Source: Alteromonas abrolhosensis (GTDB taxonomy: Bacteria > Pseudomonadota > Gammaproteobacteria > Enterobacterales > Alteromonadaceae). Taken from it: 64,000 bases of DNA. The stretch is taken from the NCBI RefSeq assembly GCF_001953635.1, contig NZ_MEJH01000003.1:954670-1018669 (forward strand), read 5' to 3'. The position numbers were made by a program, and so were the translations under genes. The notes under the pieces are model-generated. The model saw only the letters and a list, made by a program, of their open reading frames with translations, searched no databases and was not told the DNA's origin. How positions within the stretch are numbered: the stretch's first letter is position 1; the number at the start of each line of letters is the position of its first letter. Shown here piece after piece: positions 1 through 9,451 of this stretch.

Positions 1-92
1 TTGCGCTAACAATATAATGAGAAAAGTTGCATTTTTGAGCAACGTATGTGAAATAGTGTTGTGCACATAACATTTCTCAGGTGGGCAGTAGT

Positions 93-1418
93 ATGAGAAA
101 GAAATTAGACGCTTCTAAAGCGCTCAATTTATTTAAAAAATTACCGAAACAGCACAGAACTGGGTTAGCAGTAGCTAGCTTATTTCTGGGTGGGCTTATT
201 CTTTTTCCAAGTGAACCAGTAGAAGCCAGTCGCCATCAAGAAGCACACATTCTGGATGCGGGCGTCCGCTATCCGGTGGAGCTTCATATTGCACCGTCAA
301 CCAACGTATTTTCTGGTGAAGAAGAATCTTCATGGCAGACGTACAAGGTGCGCAGTGGCGATACATTAGCAAAACTATTTAAGCGTGCTGGCTTCACTTC
401 GCGTGACGTATATAACGTAACGCAGGCAGGTGAGCTTACGAAAACGCTGGTTACTTTATTGCCTGGCGATGAACTTTCGTTTAAAGCAAATAAAGACGGC
501 AGCTTCGGCGAGTTGAAGTACAAATTGTCTTCGACTGAAACCCTGTTTGTACGTCCAGAATCGTCGGATGAGAACAGCGCCTTAACCGCTGAGCTTGAAA
601 AGCGAGATGTAGACATTCGCTACAACTTCGCCCAAGGTGAAATTCACTCAAGTTTTTGGAATGCCGCCAGTGAAGCAGGTTTAACCAGCAATCAAATTAT
701 GAATTTGGCTGGCATTTTCGGCTGGGATATCGACTTCGCTATTGAGATCCGATCTGGCGATACGTTTAACGTAGTATTCGAAGAGCAGTACATTGATGGT
801 GAATTTGTCGGTTACGGCGACATCGTAGCAGCGGAATTTACCAACCAAGGCGAGCATTTTAGTGCTATTCTTCACGAAGATGGCACATACTACACGCCTG
901 AAGGGCGCAGTATGCGTAAGAGCTTCCTGCGTGCGCCAGTGAATTTTAGATATGTAAGCTCTAACTTCACAAAAGCTCGCTTCCACCCAGTGCAAAAGCG
1001 TTGGAAAGCGCACCGCGGTACAGATTACGTTGCTGCGGTTGGTACGCCAATTATGGCTGCGGGTGACGGTAAAGTAATTAAAGCGGGATACGATAAATAT
1101 AACGGTCACCATGTTTTCATTCAGCATGGCGAGAAATACACGACCAAATATCTTCACTTTAAGAAGCGTGCAGTGAAAGTGGGAGATACGGTTAAGCAAG
1201 GCCAAACCGTGGGCTATTTAGGTAGTTCAGGTATGGTTACTGGCGCCCATCTTCACTACGAGTTCTTAGTGGATGGTGTTCACCGAAACCCTCGTACGGT
1301 AGAGCTACCGAAGGCGCTTCCTATTGCTAAGGAAGAGAAAGAAAGATTTATGGAAATAGCCGCAATACGCCAAGAGCAGCTAGATAATAACAAGCGCATT
1401 ATGCTTGCGATGCAATAG
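93..1418 (+). CDS. mepM: M23 family murein DD-endopeptidase, MepM-like
   Basis: Predicted periplasmic zinc endopeptidase that cuts peptide cross-links in peptidoglycan so that new strands can be inserted. An N-terminal hydrophobic anchor lies around residues 25-40, followed by an OapA/LysM-like segment (YKVRSGDTLAKLF) and a C-terminal LytM domain. The zinc ligands are visible as H307 and D311 in HRGTD and as H386/H388 in the HLHYEF motif, so the enzyme should be active. The ATG at 93 is preferred because AGGTGG at 79-84 lies at good distance; a GTG at 81 would add four residues but overlaps that site. The anmK gene follows after 10 bp, which fits a joint cell-wall turnover unit. Family assignment is firm; the exact gene name is by similarity. 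Confidence 0.9.
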   Translation: MRKKLDASKALNLFKKLPKQHRTGLAVASLFLGGLILFPSEPVEASRHQEAHILDAGVRYPVELHIAPSTNVFSGEEESSWQTYKVRSGDTLAKLFKRAGFTSRDVYNVTQAGELTKTLVTLLPGDELSFKANKDGSFGELKYKLSSTETLFVRPESSDENSALTAELEKRDVDIRYNFAQGEIHSSFWNAASEAGLTSNQIMNLAGIFGWDIDFAIEIRSGDTFNVVFEEQYIDGEFVGYGDIVAAEFTNQGEHFSAILHEDGTYYTPEGRSMRKSFLRAPVNFRYVSSNFTKARFHPVQKRWKAHRGTDYVAAVGTPIMAAGDGKVIKAGYDKYNGHHVFIQHGEKYTTKYLHFKKRAVKVGDTVKQGQTVGYLGSSGMVTGAHLHYEFLVDGVHRNPRTVELPKALPIAKEEKERFMEIAAIRQEQLDNNKRIMLAMQ

Positions 1419-1428
1419 CGGCGACTAG

Positions 1429-2631
1429 ATGGCAAAATATATTGGCCTGATGTCAGGTACTAGCATGGACGGCGTCGACGCCGTCCTATGCGATATTTCA
1501 CATACGTCTTGTACTACCCTCGCCGCCCATTCAATTCCTTATTCTGCCGAATTACTTACTGCACTCAATGCACTATGTAGTGAAGGTCCTGATGAACTTA
1601 ATAGTTTAGCCATCGCTGATAGACTGGTTGCTGAAACCTTTGCAAAGGTCACCTTAGCGCTGCTTGAGAAAAACAACCTACGTCCCTCGGACATTACGGC
1701 TATCGGCTCGCACGGCCAAACCGTGCGTCACCACCCGAATTCCGATGTATTGTCAGCACACTTTGCAGAATCATCCATACGCGGCTTCACCTGTCAGATA
1801 GGCGATCCTAATACCATCGCTGTTCTTACCGGCATTGACGTTATTGCCGACTTTAGGCGCAAAGATATTGCCCTTGGTGGTCAGGGTGCTCCCTTAGTTC
1901 CCGCTTTTCACAATGCAGTATTTGCCAGTGATGATAAACACCGAGCACTCGTTAACATTGGCGGTATAGCAAACGTTTCACTGCTTGCGCCAAAACAAGA
2001 TGCTTCGCCACCTAAAGGGTTTGATACCGGACCAGGTAACACCTTGATGGATCAGTGGATAAGCCTTCATTTAAATAAAAGCTTTGATAAAGACGGAGCA
2101 TGGGCGGCGTCAGGGCATTGTCACTCAGGTCTGTTAGACAGGCTCTTACTGGATGATTACTTTGCTGTGACTGCGCCTAAAAGTACTGGCAGAGAGTATT
2201 TCAATATCAATTGGTTAAGCAATGCGCTTGCCGATTACTTCCCTTCTAGTGCAGAGCTACAAAGCGAAGAAAAGAACAATAATTTAGCCCCTAAAGACGT
2301 GCAAGCAACCTTACTTTCGCTAACAGGTAGCACTATCGCTCAGGAAATTGCGAAGCATTTACCTAAAACGAATAGAGAAGGCGCAAAAAGCGAAGTGATA
2401 GTGTGTGGCGGTGGCGCATTCAACAAAGCATTGATGCATAACCTGAGCAATGCGTTAAGCGATTATGTAGTAACAGACAGCCATGCTCTGGGCATCCATC
2501 CACAGCACGTTGAAGGCGCAGCATTTGCGTGGTTTGCACATGCGTATATGAATGATATTCCAGGCAACGTGCCTGAAGTCACAGGGGCTTCGAAAGCCAC
2601 GGTACTCGGAGCGTTATATAAAAAAGCGTAA
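1429..2631 (+). CDS. anmK: Anhydro-N-acetylmuramic acid kinase
   Basis: Cytosolic kinase that opens and phosphorylates 1,6-anhydro-MurNAc to MurNAc-6-phosphate in peptidoglycan recycling. The N-terminal phosphate-binding motif GLMSGTSMDGVD (residues 6-17) and the later GFDTGPGNTLMDQW motif are diagnostic, and the length of 400 residues is typical for the family. It starts 10 bp after the M23 endopeptidase gene and is very likely co-transcribed with it, so hydrolysis and recycling of the wall are linked. A terminator hairpin begins within its last codons. Confidence 0.96.
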   Translation: MAKYIGLMSGTSMDGVDAVLCDISHTSCTTLAAHSIPYSAELLTALNALCSEGPDELNSLAIADRLVAETFAKVTLALLEKNNLRPSDITAIGSHGQTVRHHPNSDVLSAHFAESSIRGFTCQIGDPNTIAVLTGIDVIADFRRKDIALGGQGAPLVPAFHNAVFASDDKHRALVNIGGIANVSLLAPKQDASPPKGFDTGPGNTLMDQWISLHLNKSFDKDGAWAASGHCHSGLLDRLLLDDYFAVTAPKSTGREYFNINWLSNALADYFPSSAELQSEEKNNNLAPKDVQATLLSLTGSTIAQEIAKHLPKTNREGAKSEVIVCGGGAFNKALMHNLSNALSDYVVTDSHALGIHPQHVEGAAFAWFAHAYMNDIPGNVPEVTGASKATVLGALYKKA

Positions 2632-2664
2632 GGGCGACAGGCTATCGCCCTCAAACGCTTTTTT
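2620..2664. terminator. Bidirectional nested hairpin terminator between anmK and nhaD
   Basis: AAGCGT and AGGGCGA pair with TCGCCCT and ACGCTT around a short loop, flanked by A5 on the left and T6 on the right. It can therefore stop the two convergent genes in both directions. Confidence 0.85.
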
Positions 2665-2694
2665 GGCTCAGTCTATAAATGCCACTTCACCACT

Positions 2695-3948
2695 TTAACT
2701 TGCGGAAACAAACATATTCGCCATCACCAGTACCAACGTGTACCCCACACTATAGGCGGCAAGAAGAAGCAACGCGAATTTGCCGTATTTGGCAAACGTC
2801 AGGCCCTTTACCTTACTCATAGTAACTATGCCTGCTGACGAGCCGATAATAAGTAACGATCCACCTACGCCTACTGCATACGTGAACGCCATCCACTCGG
2901 CCGTCGACATGGCAATGTCCGCTTTTAACAACGCAGCAGTTAACGGCACATTGTCTATCATGGAAGACAGCACACCCATCACAAAGTTCGCCCCTGTTGA
3001 AGGCATTACGCTGTATACATGCAACAGTGCGCCCAACGCGTCAATATGGTCAAGCATACCAACCAACAACAATACGCCAAGGAAAAACAGAAGCGTGTCG
3101 AATTCTATTAGGCGAATATAGTCCAAGATAGGATCGTCATACTCTTCTTCGCCCATAAAGGTTGCGACTAAGAACATAACCGCCATACCCGCTAAAAACG
3201 ACAGCATAGGTGGGATGGCAAAAAGTACATTGGCGATTAACGTCAGCACAATGGTAGATAAGAATATTCCCGCAATAACGTAATCAACTCGCCTAAGTTC
3301 ATGGCGTGTCTTTTTAATTTTTACCGTACCATTCATACCTATACTCAACAGTAATGCTAAAAATAGTACTGCGGTAAGCGAAGGAAAAATCAGCAGGAGC
3401 AGCTGAGTTATAGTGACCTTTTCATCTAAGAAAATCATCAGCGTGGTCACATCGCCGGTTATTAGCGACACGCCCCCAGAGTTCACAGCAAACACCACCA
3501 GCACCGCAAATCGCATAGTTTGATTGAAGGGTAAGCCCAAGGATAAAACCATGGCAATAGACACCAAGGTCGCTGTGATGTTGTCAGCTAATGAGGAGAA
3601 GCAAAAACTAAAAATAGCGGTAAAGAAAATGAGTTTTTTGAGGGTTATTTTTTGCGGCATGATAATGTTTAACATGTTTTCAATCATACCTTTGCGGTTA
3701 AGGTAAGCAACGAAAGTCATTGCCGCCACAAGGAATAACCAGAGGGTGGATATTTCGCTTATGTTTTCTATGAGGTGTTCATTAAGCTCTGCTAGGTGAG
3801 GGCCCCTATTCGCATCTATGAAAAGAAGGATCCATGCGAATGTTCCGAAAAAAAGTGTGGTTTTGGCCTTATTCACGTGTAGCACTTCTTCAAATACTAC
3901 GCCCAATAATGCCATTACCGCTATGCCAATGAGCACATAGTCCAGCAT
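2695..3948 (-). CDS. nhaD: NhaD-type sodium/proton antiporter
   Basis: Inner-membrane antiporter of the NhaD branch of the ion transporter superfamily that exports Na+ (or Li+) in exchange for protons, as expected of a marine bacterium. About a dozen hydrophobic segments are visible, with the conserved polar stretch SLADNITATLVSIAMVLSLG and a second half containing SMIDNVPLTAALL; the two DN-containing motifs mark the two inverted repeats. The start is placed at ATG 3948, 8 nt after GGGAG; a TTG at 3963 would add five residues. Convergent with anmK and probably monocistronic. Confidence 0.9.
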   Translation of the reverse strand: MLDYVLIGIAVMALLGVVFEEVLHVNKAKTTLFFGTFAWILLFIDANRGPHLAELNEHLIENISEISTLWLFLVAAMTFVAYLNRKGMIENMLNIIMPQKITLKKLIFFTAIFSFCFSSLADNITATLVSIAMVLSLGLPFNQTMRFAVLVVFAVNSGGVSLITGDVTTLMIFLDEKVTITQLLLLIFPSLTAVLFLALLLSIGMNGTVKIKKTRHELRRVDYVIAGIFLSTIVLTLIANVLFAIPPMLSFLAGMAVMFLVATFMGEEEYDDPILDYIRLIEFDTLLFFLGVLLLVGMLDHIDALGALLHVYSVMPSTGANFVMGVLSSMIDNVPLTAALLKADIAMSTAEWMAFTYAVGVGGSLLIIGSSAGIVTMSKVKGLTFAKYGKFALLLLAAYSVGYTLVLVMANMFVSAS

Positions 3949-4154
3949 ACGTTTTACTCCCAAATTGTCAGGGGTGAATTATACGATTGCTGTTCATGCA
4001 TTAGCAGGTGTTCTGCGCCATAAAAGGGGATAAATCAGTTATATTCAACATGCACTAAACTGATGAAAATAAAGTGAAAAAATGCTGTTAATAAATTGAG
4101 TGGATTTTTTAAGAGATGGGAGATTTCCTGCACTTGTAACTAGTGCTCTTAAAA

Positions 4155-4190
4155 AATAAAAAAGGGCCAATAATATAATTATTGGCCCTC
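4155..4190 (-). terminator. Terminator of the FucP-like gene
   Basis: AGGGCCAATAAT (4163-4174) pairs perfectly with ATTATTGGCCCT (4178-4189) around a 3-nt loop. On the minus strand it is followed by a T-rich tract, so it terminates the gene ending at 4209. Confidence 0.9.
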
Positions 4191-4208
4191 AGAAGTTACA
4201 TCTAAAAG

Positions 4209-5546
4209 CTATTTAGCTATTCCCATTTCCATTTCTTTAAGCGTTTCAGTGCCTGTTGCTAAAGGGGATTTAACACTGCTCTTTTTAGCGCGCATATCGA
4301 AATAGCCGTAGCCACCTACAAGCAAGAAGCAAATGGCTGGAACAACATAAGAGACAACTACACCTGCACTATCGATAATGGCGGCTTGGAACAGCGGCAT
4401 AATGGCTCCACCAAGAATAGCCATTACAAGACCTGCTGCGCCTAGTTTGGTGTCATCTCCCAGTCCTTCCAGTGCAATACCGTAAATCGTAGGGAACATT
4501 AGCGACAAACATGCAGAAATAGATACCAATGCTATCACGCCTGCTAAATTGGGTGACTGTGTCATAAAGATACATAGCGCCATGGCAATAAGTGACATGA
4601 TCATTAGCAGTCTAGCTGGGTAGAGATACTGCATAGCCCACGTCATCACGAAGCGAGAAATTAGAAATACAATCATGCTGTATTGTAAAATTTCACCACC
4701 ACTCACTTCGTTGCCACCTGTCGCTTTCATTGCATATTGGATGGTGAAGGTCCACACGCACGTTTGTGCTCCGACGTTAAAGAACTGAGCCAACACGCCA
4801 AACCGATAATGCCTGTTGGCAACCAAGCGCTTAAGCGATGCACCCAACTTTACGTCTTCCACGCTAGACTCAACCGATTCTTGAATTGGCGCTTTAATTA
4901 GGAAAATTGCAACCCAAACCAAAACTAGTACACACGCCATACCTACATAAGGAAGCATTACCGCATCAAGCTCAGCCCCTATCACGTTTTTAAGCTCGCT
5001 TACCGACATGGCGGCACGCTCTTGTGCAGATGCCTGATTCAGGTTTGGCAATATAAGCGTTGCAGCCAAAAACACACCTAAATTAGTACCAACAGGATTA
5101 AATGCTTGAGCTAGATTTAAACGGCGTGTCGCGCTTTTTTGATTTCCCATCGCCATGACGTAAGGGTTCGCCGACGTTTCAAGAATGGATAAACCACCGG
5201 CTAGTACAAAGAGTGCCGCAAGGAAAAAGCCGTAAGTCATGGTTTGGCTTGCAGGGTAAAACAAGAATGCCCCCGCAGCCGCGCAGCCCAGTCCGGTTAA
5301 TACACCTGTTTTATAAGAAAAGCGCTTATTTATAAAAGCAGCAGGAATGGCTAAGCAAAAATACGCGCCATAGTAGGCAAATTGAACCAGTGCCGATTGC
5401 AAAGATGACATGGTAAATATTTTACTAAAAACTTTAACCAAGGGATCTGTCATATTGGCAGCCACACCCCATGCAGCAAAGCAAATCGTTAACAATACAA
5501 AGGGAATCAGTGTGTCTTTGGAAACCAAAGGGGCGTTGTTTTTCAT
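4209..5546 (-). CDS. Sugar:proton symporter of the MFS, FucP-like
   Basis: Twelve-helix major facilitator of the FucP family, which imports L-fucose or related sugars with protons. The N-terminal half closely follows FucP, for example FAAWGVAANMTDPLV, SALVQFAYYGAYF and ETSANPYV. The basal substrate cannot be read from sequence; other members carry glucose, galactose or N-acetylglucosamine. It is divergent from an OprB-like outer-membrane porin across a 503-bp repeat-containing regulatory region, which suggests a two-membrane sugar import pair. No sugar kinase or isomerase is adjacent. Confidence 0.85.
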   Translation of the reverse strand: MKNNAPLVSKDTLIPFVLLTICFAAWGVAANMTDPLVKVFSKIFTMSSLQSALVQFAYYGAYFCLAIPAAFINKRFSYKTGVLTGLGCAAAGAFLFYPASQTMTYGFFLAALFVLAGGLSILETSANPYVMAMGNQKSATRRLNLAQAFNPVGTNLGVFLAATLILPNLNQASAQERAAMSVSELKNVIGAELDAVMLPYVGMACVLVLVWVAIFLIKAPIQESVESSVEDVKLGASLKRLVANRHYRFGVLAQFFNVGAQTCVWTFTIQYAMKATGGNEVSGGEILQYSMIVFLISRFVMTWAMQYLYPARLLMIMSLIAMALCIFMTQSPNLAGVIALVSISACLSLMFPTIYGIALEGLGDDTKLGAAGLVMAILGGAIMPLFQAAIIDSAGVVVSYVVPAICFLLVGGYGYFDMRAKKSSVKSPLATGTETLKEMEMGIAK

Positions 5547-6049
5547 AAGAACGGCCTTTCGCTTGTAAATAATTAGTTAACCAATTTAAGCATTGCTCAT
5601 TTGCCCTGTCAATAAATCAATTTAATTTACTTAATGCGAATTACGCTAAAATTTATACTTTATGTTTAGACGCTCATTAACACATCGCTAAAGGGTTTTC
5701 CTTGCTGGTCTGCGCGTGAGCAATAAAATCACTAATAGTCAATAAGATAGGAACACAAACAAGGTTAACTTAAAGCTTTTTCAATCTCTTATATTCTTCG
5801 GATCTCACCCTTATCTCATTAACCAAAAACCTACAAGTTGCAAAATATTATTAAATAAACAAGGTTGATTTAATTTACAAGGTTCGTTAGATTTCGTTCA
5901 AAACAATCGTATGTTAACGCCTTGTAACGTGTTCCACACACTGATTTATCAAGCATCAACAAGGGGTTAGCAACAAACGCGCAGATGATATCAGTCCCCC
6001 GTTAAAGACAAATGGAGACTGATAAGCATTTTTTATTGAGAGAAGAACG
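5547..6049. promoter_or_regulatory. Divergent regulatory region with repeated AACAAGGTT motifs
   Basis: This 503-bp AT-rich stretch holds no plausible gene. AAACAAGGTTRAYTTAA occurs at 5757-5773 and 5857-5873, exactly 100 bp apart; a third partial copy (ACAAGGTTCGTTA) starts near 5878. GTTAAC-containing and TTTAATTTAC motifs recur nearer the transporter start (5576-5630). They are candidate operators of an unlinked sugar regulator; the binding protein is unknown. Confidence 0.45.
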
Positions 6050-7369
6050 ATGAAAACAACTAACGCCGCACGCTATTTCACTGGATGTAAGAAAAGCTTA
6101 CATACAGCGCTCTTAGTTAGCCCCTTCCTTTTTGCCTCCACTGTGTCGGCATCACAAGGTAAGTTACAAGACGCGTTCGACTTTCAAGCAAGTTATACGG
6201 GTGAGTCAGCCACCAATGTTAGCGGTGGCGAGCGCAGAGGCAGTGCCTATGCTGGTCAGCTCTTTGTTGGTGGAGAATTAGATTTAGATTCGTTGGCAGG
6301 CTGGGATGACACTACAATCCATATTGCTATGACAAACCGACACGGCAAAAACTTAGCCGAGCACTACATTGGAAACAGCACTTCTGTACAAGAGATCTTT
6401 GGTGGTCAAAATACTCGTCTTGCACGGTTTACGATTTCTTCCTCGTTTTTAGATGGTGATTTAGAACTTGAAGGTGGCCGTACGGTAGCGAATATCAGCT
6501 TTTTAGGCTCTGAGCTTTGTCAGTACTTTCAAACCAATGCTGCTTGTGGAAATCCAACCTTTGTATTTAGAACCAGTAACTTTACTTGGTGGCCGGTTTC
6601 AAGCTGGGGCGGCCATGCAAAATACTGGCTTTCACCAAAAACATACTTCCATGCCGGCGTCTACGAAGATAACACCAGTCATCAAGACTTGGGTGATCAC
6701 GGCTTCGATTGGGCAACAAATGAGGCGACTGGTGTTGTTGTCCCCTTCACTCTGGGATATCAAACCACGTGGGACAATGACGAATTACCGAGACGTTACG
6801 AGATTGGCGGTTGGTACGATGGCGCAGACTACACCGACCCAGTCTTTGATGATGAAGGCAACTATGCGGCGCAGTCAGGTAATGATTACGCAGTTAGAAA
6901 CGGTCGCTCGGGTATATTTGCACGTTTTGAACAAACCGTTACCCGCCCTAACCCGCTAACGAAAGAAGGGTTAACCCTATTCGGTGCAGTGCTAGGTGGT
7001 ACATCGGGTGAGCTGATTGAAAACTACTATATAAAAGCGGGTTTTGTACTACGAGGCACCCTGGCCTCACGCCCTAACGATACCATTGGTTTTGTATTTA
7101 CCCGCCAACAGTACAGTGACGAAGCGTTGGAAGACCAGCGTATACTAAGAGCCACCAACGGCGGTGTAGGAACACCCTCAAGCAGTCAGACTATGTTAGA
7201 ACTGAGTTATGGGTATGAGCTCAACGACCACATAAGAATTCAGCCGAACATTCACTACATCATCAACCCCGACCAATTCGCACAGCGCGACAGGGTCATG
7301 GAACTTGATGACGCTATTGTTCTAGGGCTGAGATTCGACGTAAATCTAGCAGCTTTGATAGTTAACTAA
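6050..7369 (+). CDS. Carbohydrate porin, OprB family
   Basis: Outer-membrane beta-barrel predicted to let sugars diffuse into the periplasm. An N-terminal signal peptide ends near SVSA (about residues 18-35). The mature part shows the alternating aromatic/polar pattern of a porin and OprB-like motifs around FRTSNFTWWPVSSWGG and the central region, with a C-terminal strand ending in LRFDVNLAALIVN. Length 439 is normal. It faces the FucP-like symporter across a shared regulatory region, so the two probably respond to the same sugar. Confidence 0.85.
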   Translation: MKTTNAARYFTGCKKSLHTALLVSPFLFASTVSASQGKLQDAFDFQASYTGESATNVSGGERRGSAYAGQLFVGGELDLDSLAGWDDTTIHIAMTNRHGKNLAEHYIGNSTSVQEIFGGQNTRLARFTISSSFLDGDLELEGGRTVANISFLGSELCQYFQTNAACGNPTFVFRTSNFTWWPVSSWGGHAKYWLSPKTYFHAGVYEDNTSHQDLGDHGFDWATNEATGVVVPFTLGYQTTWDNDELPRRYEIGGWYDGADYTDPVFDDEGNYAAQSGNDYAVRNGRSGIFARFEQTVTRPNPLTKEGLTLFGAVLGGTSGELIENYYIKAGFVLRGTLASRPNDTIGFVFTRQQYSDEALEDQRILRATNGGVGTPSSSQTMLELSYGYELNDHIRIQPNIHYIINPDQFAQRDRVMELDDAIVLGLRFDVNLAALIVN

Positions 7370-7391
7370 TCCTCCCTGCAATACACTTAAC

Positions 7392-7414
7392 AGCGCCCTC
7401 GGGCGCTTTTTTTT
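7392..7414 (+). terminator. Terminator of the OprB-like porin gene
   Basis: AGCGCC and GGCGCT form a tight stem with a CTCG loop followed by eight T residues. Confidence 0.93.
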
Positions 7415-7581
7415 GCTAATCGTAGTGCACTTTATTCATTTGTATTTATTTAATTCTCGCAACTAGGTTAATCAATCCAACTTCACGTAATTTCTGTATT
7501 CAATACTATCAAAAAACGCATGCACGCCGTAACGCTTGGCGCTGCTATAACAATCTATTCAATGTTAGATAAGGATTACGA

Positions 7582-8703
7582 ATGACAGAGTCAGTACTTT
7601 TTAGCTCGTATGATTGGGCCGGTAATACATTGCAAAATCGCATGGTGTTAGCGCCAATGACCAGAGGCAGAGCAGGCGCAGATCGCATACCCAATAAAAT
7701 TATGGGCGATCATTATGTTCAGCGTGCTGATGCAGGGCTCATTATTACTGAAGCGACGGCCATCTCAGAAGAAGGTATTGGTTGGGTTGATACCCCTGGA
7801 ATTTATACTGACGACATGGTTGAGGGCTGGCGCTCGGTAGTCAATAGAGTGCACGAGGCAGGCGGAAAGATTGTGCTACAGCTATGGCATACTGGACGTG
7901 CTTCGCACAGCGACTTCCACAATGGAAATTTGCCCCTTTCTGCATCAGCGATAAAAATTGAAGGGGATGAAATTCATACTCCTAAAGGCAAGAAACCTTA
8001 CGAAGTGCCAAAACCGATGACATTCGACGATATAAAGCGCACTGTACAAGATTACAAAAAAGCAGCTATAAACGCCAAGGCAGCGGGATTCGACGGTGTG
8101 GAGGTTCATGCGGCAAACGGTTATCTCATCAATCAATTTTTAGATAGCCGAAGTAATCAACGGGATGATGACTACGGCGGTAGTTTGGCCAATCGCTACC
8201 GTTTCTTAGCCGAGGTGATGGACGCAGTGCTAAGCGTATGGGCTAAAGAGCACGTTGGCGTCAGATTATCGCCCAACGGTGTATTTAACGATATGGGGGC
8301 TGATGATTTTCGTGAAACTTTTACCTATGTAGCTCAACAGCTAAATAAATTAGAGATAGGTTATTTACACGTAATGGATGGCTTGGCCTTTGGTTTCCAT
8401 GAAAGGGGCGAAGCCATGACCCTTGCTGAATTTAGAGCGCTATTCGACGGAATGATCATTGGAAACTGTGGCTACACCAAAGAAGAAGCAGAGAAACGTT
8501 TATCTGATGGCGATGGTGACATGATTGCGTTTGGAAGACCTTGGATCACGAATCCAGATCTCCCGACTCGATTTAAGCACGATTACCCACTCGAATCCTT
8601 TGACGATCCATCATCATGGTACGGAGGTGGTGTTGAAGGCTACAACGATTTTGAAACCTATCGCGAGAAAAGTGGGAAAGACGCGATGACATCGTTGACC
8701 TGA
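7582..8703 (+). CDS. Old Yellow Enzyme family flavin oxidoreductase, NemA-like
   Basis: FMN-dependent NAD(P)H ene-reductase that reduces activated double bonds or nitro compounds. It contains the FMN-binding start NRMVLAPMTRGRA, the LQLWHTGR segment and the substrate-binding pair H/N in VEVHAANGYLINQFLDSRSNQR, followed by the C-terminal phosphate-binding part GDGDMIAFGRPWITNPDL. Length 373 fits the family. It appears monocistronic, with its own terminator. Physiological substrate is unknown; an N-ethylmaleimide reductase label would be by similarity only. Confidence 0.92.
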   Translation: MTESVLFSSYDWAGNTLQNRMVLAPMTRGRAGADRIPNKIMGDHYVQRADAGLIITEATAISEEGIGWVDTPGIYTDDMVEGWRSVVNRVHEAGGKIVLQLWHTGRASHSDFHNGNLPLSASAIKIEGDEIHTPKGKKPYEVPKPMTFDDIKRTVQDYKKAAINAKAAGFDGVEVHAANGYLINQFLDSRSNQRDDDYGGSLANRYRFLAEVMDAVLSVWAKEHVGVRLSPNGVFNDMGADDFRETFTYVAQQLNKLEIGYLHVMDGLAFGFHERGEAMTLAEFRALFDGMIIGNCGYTKEEAEKRLSDGDGDMIAFGRPWITNPDLPTRFKHDYPLESFDDPSSWYGGGVEGYNDFETYREKSGKDAMTSLT

Positions 8704-8711
8704 TGTTGTTT

Positions 8712-8738
8712 GGGCAGAGCTTAGCGCTCTGCCCTTTT
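8712..8738 (+). terminator. Terminator of the Old Yellow Enzyme gene
   Basis: GGGCAGAGC (8712-8720) pairs perfectly with GCTCTGCCC (8726-8734), followed by TTTT. Confidence 0.9.
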
Positions 8739-8803
8739 CAAAAGCGTTATTTGAAATGACACGATGCGTAATGCTAACGCGTTCTCACTATCTAAATGTG
8801 GCC

Positions 8804-9250
8804 TTAGTTAAACGACTTTTTCTTAGCGGCTAATACGGCAAGTTTTTCTAGACACGACATCCACGCGTAGTTGTGCTGATCGCATTCTTGCTTATTTACA
8901 AAGCCTTGCTGAATGAGCACCAACCTTACATTCCCCTCTTCAGTCTTTTCGAAGTGAATGTCGACTGATGTCATCACCGACTCTTCCATATCATCTTCCC
9001 ACGCCCAAGAAAACGACAGCTGCTCGTTCGCTAAAATAGTCACGTACTCACCAGTCAATGACATTTCAATGCCGCTGGGATCCATCATCTTTATGCGATA
9101 GCGACCGCCTTCCTTGAAATCACTCATGATTTGTGTGACCGAACAATCGCCCGGCGCAAACCACTCACTAAGATATTCAGGCTCATGAAATGCTGCAAAA
9201 ACAAAGGGCAATGATGCATCTAGCGTTACATCAATTTTAAACTCGTGCAT
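8804..9250 (-). CDS. SRPBCC/AHSA1-like domain protein
   Basis: A small cytosolic protein of the START/Bet v1-like fold, AHSA1 branch. The typical pattern is visible: an N-terminal strand followed by FAAFHEPEYLSEWFAPG, then GGRYRIKMMDPSG, LTGEYVTI and LSFSWAWEDD, and a C-terminal helix. Members bind hydrophobic ligands or act in stress response; no specific role can be inferred here. It is isolated, convergent with the Old Yellow Enzyme gene. Confidence 0.8.
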   Translation of the reverse strand: MHEFKIDVTLDASLPFVFAAFHEPEYLSEWFAPGDCSVTQIMSDFKEGGRYRIKMMDPSGIEMSLTGEYVTILANEQLSFSWAWEDDMEESVMTSVDIHFEKTEEGNVRLVLIQQGFVNKQECDQHNYAWMSCLEKLAVLAAKKKSFN

Positions 9251-9345
9251 AAAGCCGCCTTAGATATTCTTTAATGTTAAGGGTCTGTGTCTATCTTACC
9301 TTATAACAAAAGTTAGGCGCTCTAACGTCATTTACCTTTGCTATA

Positions 9346-9388
9346 AATAAAAAAATCCCGAGCCCGCGTAAGGAAAGGCCCGGGAGAA
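9346..9388 (-). terminator. Probable terminator of the PLP-enzyme gene
   Basis: On the minus strand a GC-rich imperfect stem (TCCCGGGCC against GGGCTCGGGA) is followed by seven T residues. It lies about 65 bp past the stop at 9452. Confidence 0.75.
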
Positions 9389-9451
9389 GGAGAACATCCT
9401 CAACATTTTTTATCGACAGCTCAATGCGACTTCTTGAGCTAAAAAATGAAC

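Noticed and set aside
681..1205. A 174-codon minus-strand frame inside the endopeptidase gene
   Set aside because: It is the antisense shadow of a clear M23 domain.
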